DNA from: Argyresthia goedartella
Taxonomy: Eukaryota; Arthropoda; Insecta; Lepidoptera; Argyresthiidae
Direction of reading: 5' to 3'
DNA: 64,000 nucleotides
Assembly: GCA_949825045.1 (NCBI GenBank)
Contig: OX463815.1
Span: forward strand, 19,151,231-19,215,230
Each line of letters starts with the position of its first letter. Positions within the stretch are counted from its first letter, which is position 1. Position numbers and translations under genes: made by a program. The notes beneath the pieces were generated by a model that saw only the letters and a program-made list of their open reading frames with translations, had not been told where the DNA came from and made no database searches. Below, one piece after another: positions 51,001 to 58,431 of this stretch.

Positions 51001-54000
51001 GCTTTTCTTTGTTCTAATTTCTAACCTAACCTATAACCCAATTGATATTTAGCCACAATAAGGTTATGGTTGGGCTAGAGTAGGTACTCTAGCCCAATTT
51101 GGCTTTTCTTTGAAAACGTTGCTTCTTCTAAGTTGTAACCTAACCTATAACCCAATTTAAATTTAGTCACAATAGCCTACTCTAGCCAAATTTGGCTTTT
51201 CTTTGCATACGCTCCGCTCGCTACGCCCCGGGGTTGCTTCTTCTAAGTTCTAACCTAACCTATAATCAAATTGAAATTTAGCCACAATAAACAACTCTTG
51301 CCAAATTTGATTTTCTGTGTTCCGTTATTGAAGTTGCCCTCTCTGCATTTCTAGTCGCTCACTTAGTGATTTGGTCGCACGCCGGCTCGAATTTTAATAT
51401 CTGAAATGCCCACTTTTTGTAAGCTCGTTCTTGATTTTATTATTAAGAGAGAAAGAAAATGCTCAATTCAGTGTTTTTTTCGCTCATTTCAAATATTTAC
51501 TTAGTGATCATTCGCTCACTTAGTTTTTTATTCGATCGTTTTATTATTTCCCTTATTTAAACTGGAGTGAATAATGGATACAAAACATCTCGTTTATTAT
51601 GCAGGCAAAGGAAATGAATAATTCAAAGAATGCAACGGATACCAAGTAAGCTAATCTCGGTGAGATTACAAATTAGTAGTTTATGTGACTGCTACATAAT
51701 GGAGGGCATTAATACCCTCATAATAATATCACTCGAGAGTTTTAATGCCTAATTATGTACAGTTACATACACTAGTTTATCTACACACATATTATAAGCT
51801 CTCTTTGATGTGTTCAGGAACCGCATGTTTGACCGGCATTGTGGCTCTGCAGTTGTTTAGCTTATTCTGTAGCACCAACTTCGGGCGTCGGCGTTCGAAA
51901 TTTGAATGTCAGTACCAACTTCACAGACAAACTAGGGGCGGCATGCAGGCGGGCGTCGGCGTTCGAAATTTGAAAGTCATAATGTGTAGAAAAATAACAC
52001 ATTATGGTCATAATGTGTAATTTTTCAGATAAGAAATGAGTTTTTACCAAGTAGTTTAACATTATGCTGATCGTAACGTGCGGTTTTTGTACGCAGTAAA
52101 GAGGATACGTGTGTAGATAAAAGTATTTATGTAGTACTTGCTATTTAAAATAATTCTTGGATTGTTTGAGATTAAGACTTTTTAGTTAGTTAGGTGGAAA
52201 CTAGACATAAATTAAAACAATAATGAAAAATTTAAAACATGTAACAGCACTAATGCACATATTATTTAAGTATAGTTAGGTAAACACTGGAATAAAAATG
52301 TCCTTAAATAGGAAACATAAATTTTTACTTAGCTTTCATAATAACTACTAAATAAAATAAAAACTTGCAAATGTTATGTTTTTAGATTTCAAAATATTAT
52401 TTAATGTGATAAATATCTTAAATGAAGCTTCTCTTTTCATTCTGATTAGCAAAATATTAAAACGAGAGACACTGCCAGTATGACTTTGAATTTCAGGGCC
52501 TGATGCTGAAATTTTGATTGCGACTCAGACCGACAGACCTCGACTGAATGAAACGGGATTGAAGTTAGCAGCCTAAATAAATGTCCTGACCAAATTAGGA
52601 AGTTTACAATTTTACAATTTTTAAGCCAGCCTTGATAGAGACGTATATACTCGGAGGGTTCGGAGGGGAGAAAGAAAAAAATATATGAAATATTTTATTT
52701 TTTCAACATATTTTCTGTCATAGCAATACGTGTCTTTGGACTCTTTCAAGTATATAACTATTGCGGTTCAAACTTTCAACCGAGATGCCAGATAACAACA
52801 TATCAGACATGATGCTCTGTTTCATTCATTCATCATTAATGAACCACGATATAATATCTGACATATTAGACACGATGTTCTGTATCGTAAAGATCATTAA
52901 TCAACCTCGATATGTCAAAGAATAGCTGTCCTTCGATATCACAGAAATTAAAATCTGTCAGGTGGTATCATATAAGGCTGCTTGCATTTGGAGCCAAAAC
53001 TTGCCATCTTCATTTTCATATCGATATTTTTTTATTGCACAATAAATATAAAGGTACAGATAATTACAAGAAATGTTATCGAGGAATGGATATTCTTTGA
53101 TGTATCGAGGTTGATTGATGATCTTCTGTTGTGATGATAATGTTCTAAAAGCTAGCAGCCTAAACTCAAACCACCAGACAGATTTAAAATTCTGACACAT
53201 CTAAGTACGGCTATTCTTTGACTTATCATAGTTGATTAATGATCTCTATGGCATAGATCATCAGTCTGATATGTCATTATCTGGCATCTCGGTTGGAAGT
53301 TGGACGAATCTGGCTCTAAAACCTAGCAGTCTAAAATGTTTATAACATTCGACAGATTTTAATTTCTGACATATCGAAGAACATCTATTCTCACTCTCTT
53401 TTTTTATCGTGTGAAGAAGGATATATAGGAAGGAATTAGGATATATTAGGATAATAGTAAATCATTTATTTATATTTATTTATGTTTTAGTATAGGATGT
53501 ATATTGATCACATTTGGTTTATAACGGTACTATTATCGGCTACTCTGACAAGGCCTGAAATCTGGGGATCATGTTCGATAACCAGCTCTCCTGGAAAAAA
53601 TATGTCAATGATTACAGGAAGTGTTTTACTTTTTACTCATTAAGAAGACTCCAGTACTTTTTACCTCGTCAAACAAAAATTTAAGCCTTGCTCGTCCCTT
53701 CTTATTCCGCTGAACATCAGCATAATCATGCTGATGTTTGTTGGGTCAGCGCTAACAAAGACAACTGAACAAACTCGAGCGACTTCAAAATCTCAGGATT
53801 CGGTTTATGTTCGGTCTGCGCAAGAGTCACCGTGCGTGTCTCGCAGTATCGCAGGGTGTTTCAATAGCTGCCTATTCGTCTTCGTCTGGTGAAGAACAGG
53901 GAATCAACTACAAAACAGTTTTGACCCATTTGGTGATGAAAAATGAGTCACATACGACAAGAACGTGCGAAAAAGGTCGTGGACAAAGGCCGGTCAGGCT

Positions 54001-55310
54001 TCACAGACTGTGGCAAAACCCGGGTCAACTCGCAATTAGGTGATTCTGTGTGTATGGTGGGATTGGAAGGGCTGTTATTGTTAAATCAATCATTGTTCAT
54101 TATGAGCTTTTACCTTATTATTTTTACCGCCGGGCAGAACCATCTATTCGGAGTTCTACTAACAATAATTGATGATAGATATTAAAGTAAAGAGTTGAGA
54201 AAAAGCGGCCGGAATTGACGGTTTGTGGACTTTCATCACGATAACGCCAGTCCAAAAAAATGAGGTGTTAATGCATCCACCACATAGCCCTGACCTTGCA
54301 CCCTCAGAAATCCACCAGTTTCGGTCTCTTCATAATTATTTAGGTAGTGTCAGGTTAACATCAAGAGAGGACTGCCAAAACGACTTGCCGCGTTGTTTTG
54401 ATCAGCAGTCCGAAAATTTCTACAGCAACGGGATCATCGAATATTATGGCACATATGTCAATGTAAAGAAATTATTGCACAAAAATAATAAAAGTATGAC
54501 ATATCGTGATTGATTAAAGATCATCATGACATTAAGCATCATGTATCATATATCATTATTTGGCATCACGGTTATAATTTAGCCGAATCCGGATCCAAAA
54601 GCTTTTGAGCCGCTTTTTGTTTTTTACTTCATAGAACTCTCCGAGTGCTAGTTCGGCTCGCACTTGACGGTTTCATAAATATACAGTCACTATCAAGGCA
54701 TTAGGCTGGCCTAAAAATAAAAAAAAAAATCGGTTCGGCAGCAAGTACCGTACAAGCAACTTCTCTTGAGAAGAATTCTTTATAGTAAAAATGATAATAT
54801 AATATAATATATAATATATAATATATAATATATAATATATCATAACAACTTTATAGTAAAAATGATAATATAATATAATATATAATATATAATATATAAT
54901 ATATCATAACAACTTTCAATTGAAGTTAAAAATTAAAAAAAAAAACAATTTTTTAACATTACACAATAATTAATAAATTTTATCGAATTTAAAGAATTTT
55001 CACGAAAAAGATGACGTCATAGTGGGTCCGCCATTTTGAATTTTAAAAAACTGATGAAAGATTCGAAACCAGCACCCTCAAAAACCCACATCTACCCCTC
55101 AATACTTGGAATTACATACAAAATTAACGTTGCGTGTTCAAAAAAGTCAGTTTTTTACAAATAAAAAACGAACCGCTGGACCGATTTTTTCTAGACTCCT
55201 TTCAGATCTAAGTCATGACGTGGCGTATCGATTGATATGGTCATCAAAGCGATTCGGTCCAGTAGTTATTGAGAAAACGAATTCCATAATTTTGATCACG
55301 TACATACGTA

Positions 55311-55348
<38 letters not shown>

Positions 55349-56045
55349 TCACTCTAAAAATGATTGCAAATGATTCTCCAGGTCTTAAAACGTAAAGAAA
55401 ACACAAAATTACCTATTTCAATTTTCAGACCTATTATAATAACTTCTCAAGAGAAGTTAATAAAAACTTCTTAATTTTGGTCGGGTTATTTTAGGCTGCT
55501 GGCTTTAAATTTTACTCCGGTCTGAATTATAGCCTTAGGCCTGCCTTATTCAACTGCTATTTCCAATTTCGTCTGGCAGTCAAAGTCATGTGGGCCAGAT
55601 CTCGTCAGGGCTATTATAGCGTCAACATGACATTTATATTGCACTTTACTTGAGTGAACGTTACAGCATATCCTCGATCAGGCTAGACCGCTAGAGTATC
55701 CTCCGATTTCTGAATCGAGAATTTCACTAATTTAATACTTAGGTATCGAGCTGTCTCTGTAGATGTCACACAAAAAAATGTGACAGTGAATAAATTAAGA
55801 ATGTGATAGTGAATGTGATATTAACTTAGTGAATTTCTTAATTCAGAAACTGGCGTTGTGACATTTAAGTGAATTTTCATTTGAGCAGAAGTATGTGCTA
55901 GAAGTGACTGAGAACATACCTTCGTTTCAGGTAGTTGACATTGGAGGTGAAGGAGCTTCTGAAGTTTGTGAACGACAGTGTGGCTGTGGTGGCGGCCTGA
56001 GGGCCACAGATCCCAGGGCACCCTGCGCGCTCTATCTTGCCGTCC
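37721..56045 (-). CDS. Syn: Synapsin, partial: seven 5' coding exons
   Basis: Synaptic-vesicle phosphoprotein that tethers vesicles and regulates their release. Seven minus-strand exons (55920-56045, 49686-49804, 44508-44714, 42915-43075, 40470-40555, 39344-39470, 37721-37825) join in phase to about 310 residues. Recognised parts in order: [19 protein letters not shown] (domain A with the PKA site), a Pro/Gln-rich spacer, [18 protein letters not shown], then domain C from [19 protein letters not shown] through [26 protein letters not shown] and [20 protein letters not shown]. This matches Drosophila Synapsin closely from memory. The second half of domain C (the GHxHGG region onward) and the tail are not seen. 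No ATG is found in the first exon listed, so the start lies in an unseen upstream exon or is non-AUG. TIMP sits antisense in the intron after the last exon. Introns are full of mobile elements, including an intact hAT. Confidence 0.93.
38270..38660 (+). repeat. Dispersed gatgatggagctggaagg repeat
   Basis: Two internal blocks (ctgatgatggagcttgaaga and ctgatgatcgagctggaagg) each followed by gtagatggaa-like or gggagacgaaa-like text. Similar to 28800-29110. Non-coding, in Synapsin intron f-g. Confidence 0.5.
39344..39470 (-). CDS. Syn: Synapsin exon f
   Basis: Acceptor cacccttgcatccag, donor tttcag|gtacct. Encodes [20 protein letters not shown] then [20 protein letters not shown] and FQ. Phase 0 at the end. 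Confidence 0.96.
39600..39775 (+). pseudogene. RTE-type retrotransposon 3' end relic
   Basis: The plus strand encodes [20 protein letters not shown], the conserved C-terminal stretch of lepidopteran RTE-like pol proteins, and ends with gaggaggcctatacccagcg and a short TGATG/GATTGATGG tail. Only the 3' end is present. Confidence 0.6.
40470..40555 (-). CDS. Syn: Synapsin exon e
   Basis: Acceptor gttgctgtgatag, donor ttcaa|gtaagg. Encodes [20 protein letters not shown] and GTKVTRCF plus two bases of a Lys codon completed by the next exon. Fits the Drosophila segment between EFR and FVLIRQ. Confidence 0.93.
40799..41075 (-). mobile_element. SINE, family 3, with (ATT)n tail
   Basis: The minus-strand head has an A box TGGCCGAGTCGG and B box GGGTTCGAGTCCC (plus strand near 41010-41062). 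The body ends at 40834, followed by a (TAA)n run at 40802-40833 that is the tail in inverse orientation. A well-preserved copy in Synapsin intron d-e. Confidence 0.8.
41300..41960 (+). pseudogene. RTE/BovB-type reverse transcriptase relic
   Basis: The plus strand holds [17 protein letters not shown] (catalytic YADD near 41400), [13 protein letters not shown] and [14 protein letters not shown] in shifting frames. These are landmarks of the RTE pol C-terminal half. Many stops and frameshifts, so inactive. Confidence 0.75.
42410..42700 (+). repeat. Dispersed repeat with internal ~120-bp duplication
   Basis: 'cgactacaaaaagggggatg' followed by ttataagtttgaaacgtctg and 'gtgtgtctgtatgtctgtcc'. The block 'cggattttaatgcggttttc' recurs in slightly changed form about 120 bp later (ggattttaatgcgttttttt). 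A type commonly seen in lepidopteran introns. Non-coding. Confidence 0.55.
42915..43075 (-). CDS. Syn: Synapsin exon d (start of domain C)
   Basis: Acceptor atcctggcccgcag, donor ttcagg|gtgagt, phase 0 at the end. Encodes [20 protein letters not shown] then [20 protein letters not shown] and EFR, the most recognisable Synapsin segment. Confidence 0.96.
43255..43450 (-). mobile_element. SINE, family 2, second copy
   Basis: The plus strand shows 'ccagccggggttcgaacccg', an intact inverted B box, and the body 'aaacatttatatacaggcac' shared with 37430-37635. Minus orientation, about 180 bp upstream of Synapsin exon d. Confidence 0.75.
44508..44714 (-). CDS. Syn: Synapsin exon c (SPAKSRES linker)
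   Basis: Acceptor cttatccggacag, donor ctgg|gtaagt. Encodes an Ala/Pro/Ser/Gly-rich stretch, then [20 protein letters not shown] and [14 protein letters not shown]. Very GC-rich in an AT-rich region. An intact hAT element begins 58 bp upstream of its acceptor. Confidence 0.95.
44773..47253 (-). mobile_element. hAT DNA transposon, apparently complete
   Basis: A 2481-bp element with inverted termini TAGGGATGCAACGATACG (left) and, reading inward from the right end, TAGGGATGCAACCGATACG. Both ends are followed by arrays of CGATACCGATAC-type subterminal repeats. The left flank is gtccaaac and the right flank gccaaac, an 8-bp hAT target duplication with one base lost. It holds a single intact transposase on the minus strand. 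Located in Synapsin intron b-c, on the same strand as the gene. Confidence 0.93.
44963..46843 (-). CDS. hAT transposase, BED zinc finger type, intact 626 aa
   Basis: Cut-and-paste transposase of the hAT superfamily (similar to ZBED-type proteins). An N-terminal BED finger at residues ~10-56 has [13 protein letters not shown] and HMKRHH. The RNase H-like core shows [12 protein letters not shown] (first Asp, ~residue 181) and [10 protein letters not shown] (second Asp, ~residue 250). The C-terminal hATC dimerisation domain has [15 protein letters not shown] and [13 protein letters not shown] (acidic Glu) near residues 550-600. The frame is uninterrupted, with ATG 410 bp from the right terminus. 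Length is normal for the family. It may still be active or only recently inserted. A host-domesticated gene is less likely because both termini are intact. Confidence 0.95.
   Translation of the reverse strand: MSTSKLKSSTIWNHFEISTIDKSKSICLYCKEKVSRGIISKSYNTSNLWIHMKRHHPSELHTASTSKTTTQKTKSDDDNGPQPKKQATLEEIIDKKLLYSDDDIRAKDITRTIAEEICVDMEPFDLVNKIGFQRLIKKLRPNYKMVSRPHVTEKVIPEIYQRVKAKVLELLKELPHIVITSDIWTSDSSSQSNDFISVTAHGINANFEYKNYCLEVMPFDGAKHSGINIASNLNKAFQDWSIQDRVRAVVTDNAANMVVAIREVQKTYDVVPVKCLAHSLQLVIKAGLFNDDKVNEMITKARSIIGHFSHSTSSSKVLKEMQNAHNIPNHVLIQDISTRWDSTLVALRRLLEQRDAVQACLPRVKCKVELTTEEWVMMEKVVNILRYFEEATKSISKATATLSDAIPLINSLRKLLQNLRSPSTERENSSQKLAADLLLALNEKFYDLEKEETYCLATMLDPRYKARIFQLQSTINTAKTRLVHLLELNLASDTVTPTCSTVSSEMPTRGGLWSVCENIIRESEEDEPLSTLSCNSLKEEVERYLRSPNIARDADPFAFWRNDVLYPNLKKMAQKYFSFQMSSVASERLFSTSGLIQTDLRNRLSPSNLRILCFLNKNLINVNFNY
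47494..47562 (+). repeat. Inverted partner of the jockey-like 3' region
   Basis: The sequence around gcagttcgattctgtgatcg and taaggtaaattcggaacgca is the reverse complement of 49255-49330 (gcgttccgaattcaccgtaa, gatcacagaatcgtactgcg). The two lie about 1.7 kb apart in opposite orientation, suggesting two copies of one retroelement family. Confidence 0.55.
47563..48929. other. Unassigned; contains a TA microsatellite
   Basis: Some open stretches on both strands (e.g. 47835-48239 plus, 47996-48289 minus) share no motif I recognise and overlap each other. A (TA)14 run lies at 48000-48027. Possibly old retroelement sequence. No Synapsin exon found here. Confidence 0.4.
48930..49330 (-). pseudogene. 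Jockey-type retrotransposon C-terminus
   Basis: Minus strand: [20 protein letters not shown] then [14 protein letters not shown], the Cys-rich end of jockey/R1-type pol proteins (CxCG...DHIFFxCP). Upstream in other frames are [10 protein letters not shown] and [10 protein letters not shown]. Truncated and frame-shifted. Confidence 0.7.
49375..49600 (-). mobile_element. SINE, family 1, inverted copy
   Basis: Reverse complement of the 23536-23807 family: 'cgacctaggcccatagtaag', tactagacgacgatatattt and 'cagcttcgtaggcagggtca'. The B box has one mutation (gcacccaggac side, GGGTGCGAATCC). Lies about 85 bp downstream of Synapsin exon b. Confidence 0.8.
49686..49804 (-). CDS. Syn: Synapsin exon b (RFSSGDL)
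   Basis: Acceptor cggaggcgttgcgcag, donor cagg|gtgagt. Begins with the A that completes the split Arg codon, then [20 protein letters not shown] and a Gln/Pro/Asn-rich tail; phase 1 at the end. The sequence upstream of the acceptor also reads open (ALR), which is intron by this model. Confidence 0.9.
49890..50863. other. Synapsin intron a-b, nothing recognised
   Basis: No coding or repeat family seen. It contains a short GC-rich patch (50460-50590, gtgacgtggcgtggctgaac) without conserved translation. Confidence 0.45.
50864..50934. repeat. Nested triple inverted repeat
   Basis: The unit gcgacagactgcga appears at 50871, inverted at 50890-50903, and again direct at about 50918. The best hairpin has 22-bp arms (50887-50908 and 50913-50934) with loop acta. 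An inner one, gtgagtcgc/gcgactcac, spans 50864-50889. Looks like two successive fold-back copies. Confidence 0.93.
51010..51320. repeat. ~115-bp tandem repeat, three units
   Basis: Three units share 'tctaacctaacctataaccc', 'aatttagccacaata' and 'ccaaatttggcttttctttg'. One unit carries a 12-bp-arm hairpin (ttgggctagagt, loop aggt, 51070-51097). Another holds gctccgctcgctacgccccg. Non-coding. Confidence 0.75.
51670..52115 (+). repeat. ~400-bp dispersed repeat, copy 2
   Basis: Same family and orientation as 29770-30185. Internally it has a partial duplication: gggcgtcggcgttcgaaatt followed by tgaatgtca or tgaaagtca occurs twice, 70 bp apart, while copy 1 has it once. Confidence 0.8.
52765..53400. 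repeat. Foldback element with long inverted arms
   Basis: The left arm starts caaccgagatgccagataac (52778) and the right arm ends ttatctggcatctcggttgg (53275-53294). Further inward, tatgtcaaagaatagctgtc is mirrored by gtacggctattctttgactt, and aaaatctgtcaggtggta by accaccagacagatttaaaa. A related single arm recurs at 54500-54600. A 50-bp piece of a non-LTR 3' end (ttattgcacaataaatataa) sits in the middle at 53031. No ORF. Confidence 0.75.
53505..53860 (+). pseudogene. Family B non-LTR fragment, plus strand
   Basis: Contains [21 protein letters not shown] text, [15 protein letters not shown] and [13 protein letters not shown], matching the family B C-terminal region. The normal 'LLLPLIDYADVCW' part is disrupted by a hairpin (53713-53738, arms aacatcagcat, loop aatc). 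Confidence 0.7.
53870..54535 (+). pseudogene. mariner transposase relic
   Basis: Plus strand, several frames: [24 protein letters not shown] text, then FHHDNA near 54226 and [19 protein letters not shown] at 54275, the second and third Asp of the D34D motif. It ends with [20 protein letters not shown] and GIIEYY. Frameshifts and stops make it inactive. Confidence 0.8.
54750..55460. mobile_element. Non-autonomous element with palindromic ends
   Basis: Left end caacttctcttgagaag and right end cttctcaagagaagtt are inverted and each nearly self-complementary. Inside are two tandem copies of a ~66-bp AT-rich unit (54778-54908), a segment 'cgaaccgctggaccgatttt' and an (AC)n run at 55314-55342. No ORF. 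Resembles lepidopteran MITE-like repeats. Confidence 0.6.
55920..56045 (-). CDS. Syn: Synapsin exon a (N-terminal, domain A)
   Basis: The donor is CGAAG|gtatgt; the acceptor is probably gtgttgtgtgcgacag. The frame encodes [20 protein letters not shown] then [17 protein letters not shown], ending with the two bases AG of a split Arg codon. [12 protein letters not shown] resembles the vertebrate MNYLRRRLS N-terminus with Val in place of Met. The frame stays open upstream of the proposed acceptor to a TAG but contains no ATG. Confidence 0.85.
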
Positions 56046-56379
56046 CTGTCGCACACAACACGATTGAGTAAGACAAAGCTATATTCCTATTGTGTAACAT
56101 AGAGGTGAAGTGATTTTAAATATGGGATAATTCATCGCTTCAGTAGTCATAACTCATATATCAATACATTGAAATTTTGATGTAGAAAAATGTTTACCAT
56201 AGCTCTTGCCCCAATTCGCTGAATAAAAGGAATAGTATAGACATAGTTTTTTCTAAGTATAGCTCGAACTACTATTTGTCTAATCTGATTGAATTTATAA
56301 TACACCTCTTCCTATATATCGTTAATAAATCTTATAAAGCTATGAAACCTTAAAATAATAAAGAATATTTTTTATCAAA

Positions 56380-56660
56380 CTCAAATTCAAATATTTTATT
56401 GTAAGTAGGCTAAAATTAATCACTTTTACAAGTCAGACATAAAAAAATAATATGATCAACTGAACTGATGAGTTACTGATTAGGGTTAGAGTTTGAAAAA
56501 GGAAATTTGCCTTTCAAGCGGTGATTCATAGCTGAATGTCGCACAAGAAATGAAACTCCATTAACTCTACCAGTGTTTCGGAGATACGCCCGTCAGAGAA
56601 GATAGCACCAAGAAAGTCTAGGCTACGGGGATGTCATTCTTTAATGCTTAGTTATTTTAT
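56380..56660 (-). repeat. Lepidopteran short repeat with ttcaaatattttattg end
   Basis: Starts 'caaattcaaatattttattg' + taagtaggct, then cacttttacaagtcagacat and later gtgtttcggagatacgccc. A dispersed family common in moth and butterfly DNA. A related start (attcaaaattcaaaaagag) is at 22186. Non-coding. Confidence 0.55.
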
Positions 56661-56899
56661 AGTTTTTTAATGCCTTAATGTAGACTATAAAAATTATCTA
56701 ATCCATGACATATTATAACATCGTATCTATAACTCCTCAATTGGCTTCCGGTCTTCAAAGACCAGTTTTAGAAACATCACATTCCGTTATTTACCGGCAG
56801 GTAAATCGCGTACTTAGGAATTAATTTCTTGCAATAGGGAGTGATGTGACAAAGAGAATAATATTAATTCATTACGTAAAGAAAAGAGATAGGTATTAC

Positions 56900-58430
56900 A
56901 AAAATCAGTCCGTATTCAATCCAATGTAAACAGTCAATTGACCGAATTGCTCTCTTCGGTAGCAAATACCAATTGGATATCTATGGCTCTACCCCGCAAC
57001 AGAATGCCATATGATATTATGCTATTAAAACAACTGATTACAGTTGTTTTAATATAATTAGACAGTTTACGCATGAAACCAATGCAAGATTAGTATATTA
57101 ATACTATTCTTGCATTGGTTTCATGCGTAAACTGTTTAATTTTTCGTACATTAATACCCAAGAATTTAGTTTACGTTACCAGGTATAAAGGCTCGTTATT
57201 CATTAAAAAACTTAATGTGAGATCTCCTCTGACATTGGGTAGCGCGAACATGACACATTTGTTTTTTTTTTAAGAATTTAACAATAAATTATTGGTAGAA
57301 AACTAGTTAAGAACTAGCATGATAGCTTTTTAACAGCTTCAAAATTGTTCTAGGTTCTGTCAATCTTAAAAATGAGTGAAGATCATCAGCAAACAAAACC
57401 ATATCCCATAAGATTTTACAAAAAAGGCAAGATCGTTAATAAACACCAAAAACAAATATGGGCCCAATATTGAACATTAAGGGTCATCCATTGAGATGAG
57501 AGATCCAGATGACCTCTCTCGATTCATATCAAGTTTCTGGATTAAACCACTAAGATAAGAAAAGACAAGATCCACTGAACTCTGCTGCTGTAATGCTGTA
57601 ATTATATATTTATGTTTTGTGACTAACGCAATCAAATGCTTTGGAAAGGTCACAGAAAACACTAATTGTATCTAATGACTTCTCCCAAGAATCAAAGATA
57701 TGCTTTAAGAGCTTTATCCTTGCATCTGTTGTAGAACGCTCTTTAGTGATCTAATATTAAAATGGGTCAATAGCTGGCTTAAGACATTTTTCAAATATTT
57801 TATTTAGAGCGGGAGTATTGATATTGGTCTGTAGACAGACGGATCATTTTTATTGCTGCACTTATATAAAGGAGTTTACTATTTTCCATTGCGCCAGGAA
57901 AAACTCCTCCATCCACATATGTATTAAAAATAATAGCTTGGTTATTATATTTATAATACAAGATAAAACTTAAGTTGATATTCCCCAAACATCCTCGTTA
58001 TTTTTAATATAAAGCAATTTAAATACCTTAAGAATCGTGTCTACATCAATATCTCTGAAATAAAATATATATTCACACCTATCAACATTATTTAATATAA
58101 TGGAGCAGCCTCCGCCGGAGACGATTATAAGTAACGATTGATATTTTTTTAAATAAATCTTCAAATGCTTTGGCTCTTTCACGATCTTTAGAAATGTATT
58201 TATGGTCTTTATTTAGTACACATTTCCGGTCCCGAAGTTAAATTTTGCCAGTCTCGGTATCGATTATTTTCCATGTAGTTTTGATTTTGTCTTCAGCTTG
58301 CTTAATTTTTCTATTCAGGTAAAGGGAGTTTACTGTATGGCACACAAATTTTAATATCTTTGAATATTGTTTTATGTACCATGAAAATGTAGTAACACAT
58401 ACATTTATATATCTTTGTGAACATAAATCT
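56900..58430 (-). pseudogene. Family A-like non-LTR relic
   Basis: Minus strand. 57970-58182 and 57800-57988 hold broken linker and RT starts (IVSGGGCSIILNNV). 57477-57662 holds VTFPKHLIALV and SYLSGLIQKLDMNRERSSGS, matching SYLNDRIQRVNINGKRSPGS of family A. Near 56950-57030 the frame reads GILLRGRAIDIQLVFATEE. A 28-bp-arm hairpin at 57062-57135 interrupts it. Inactive. Confidence 0.75.
57024..57135. repeat. Two adjacent perfect inverted repeats
   Basis: 57024-57053: 13-bp arms (attaaaacaactg), loop atta. 57062-57135: 28-bp arms (57062-57089 and 57108-57135) with an 18-nt spacer that is itself partly palindromic (tagtat...atacta). Inside the family A-like relic. Confidence 0.95.
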
Positions 58431-58431
58431 T

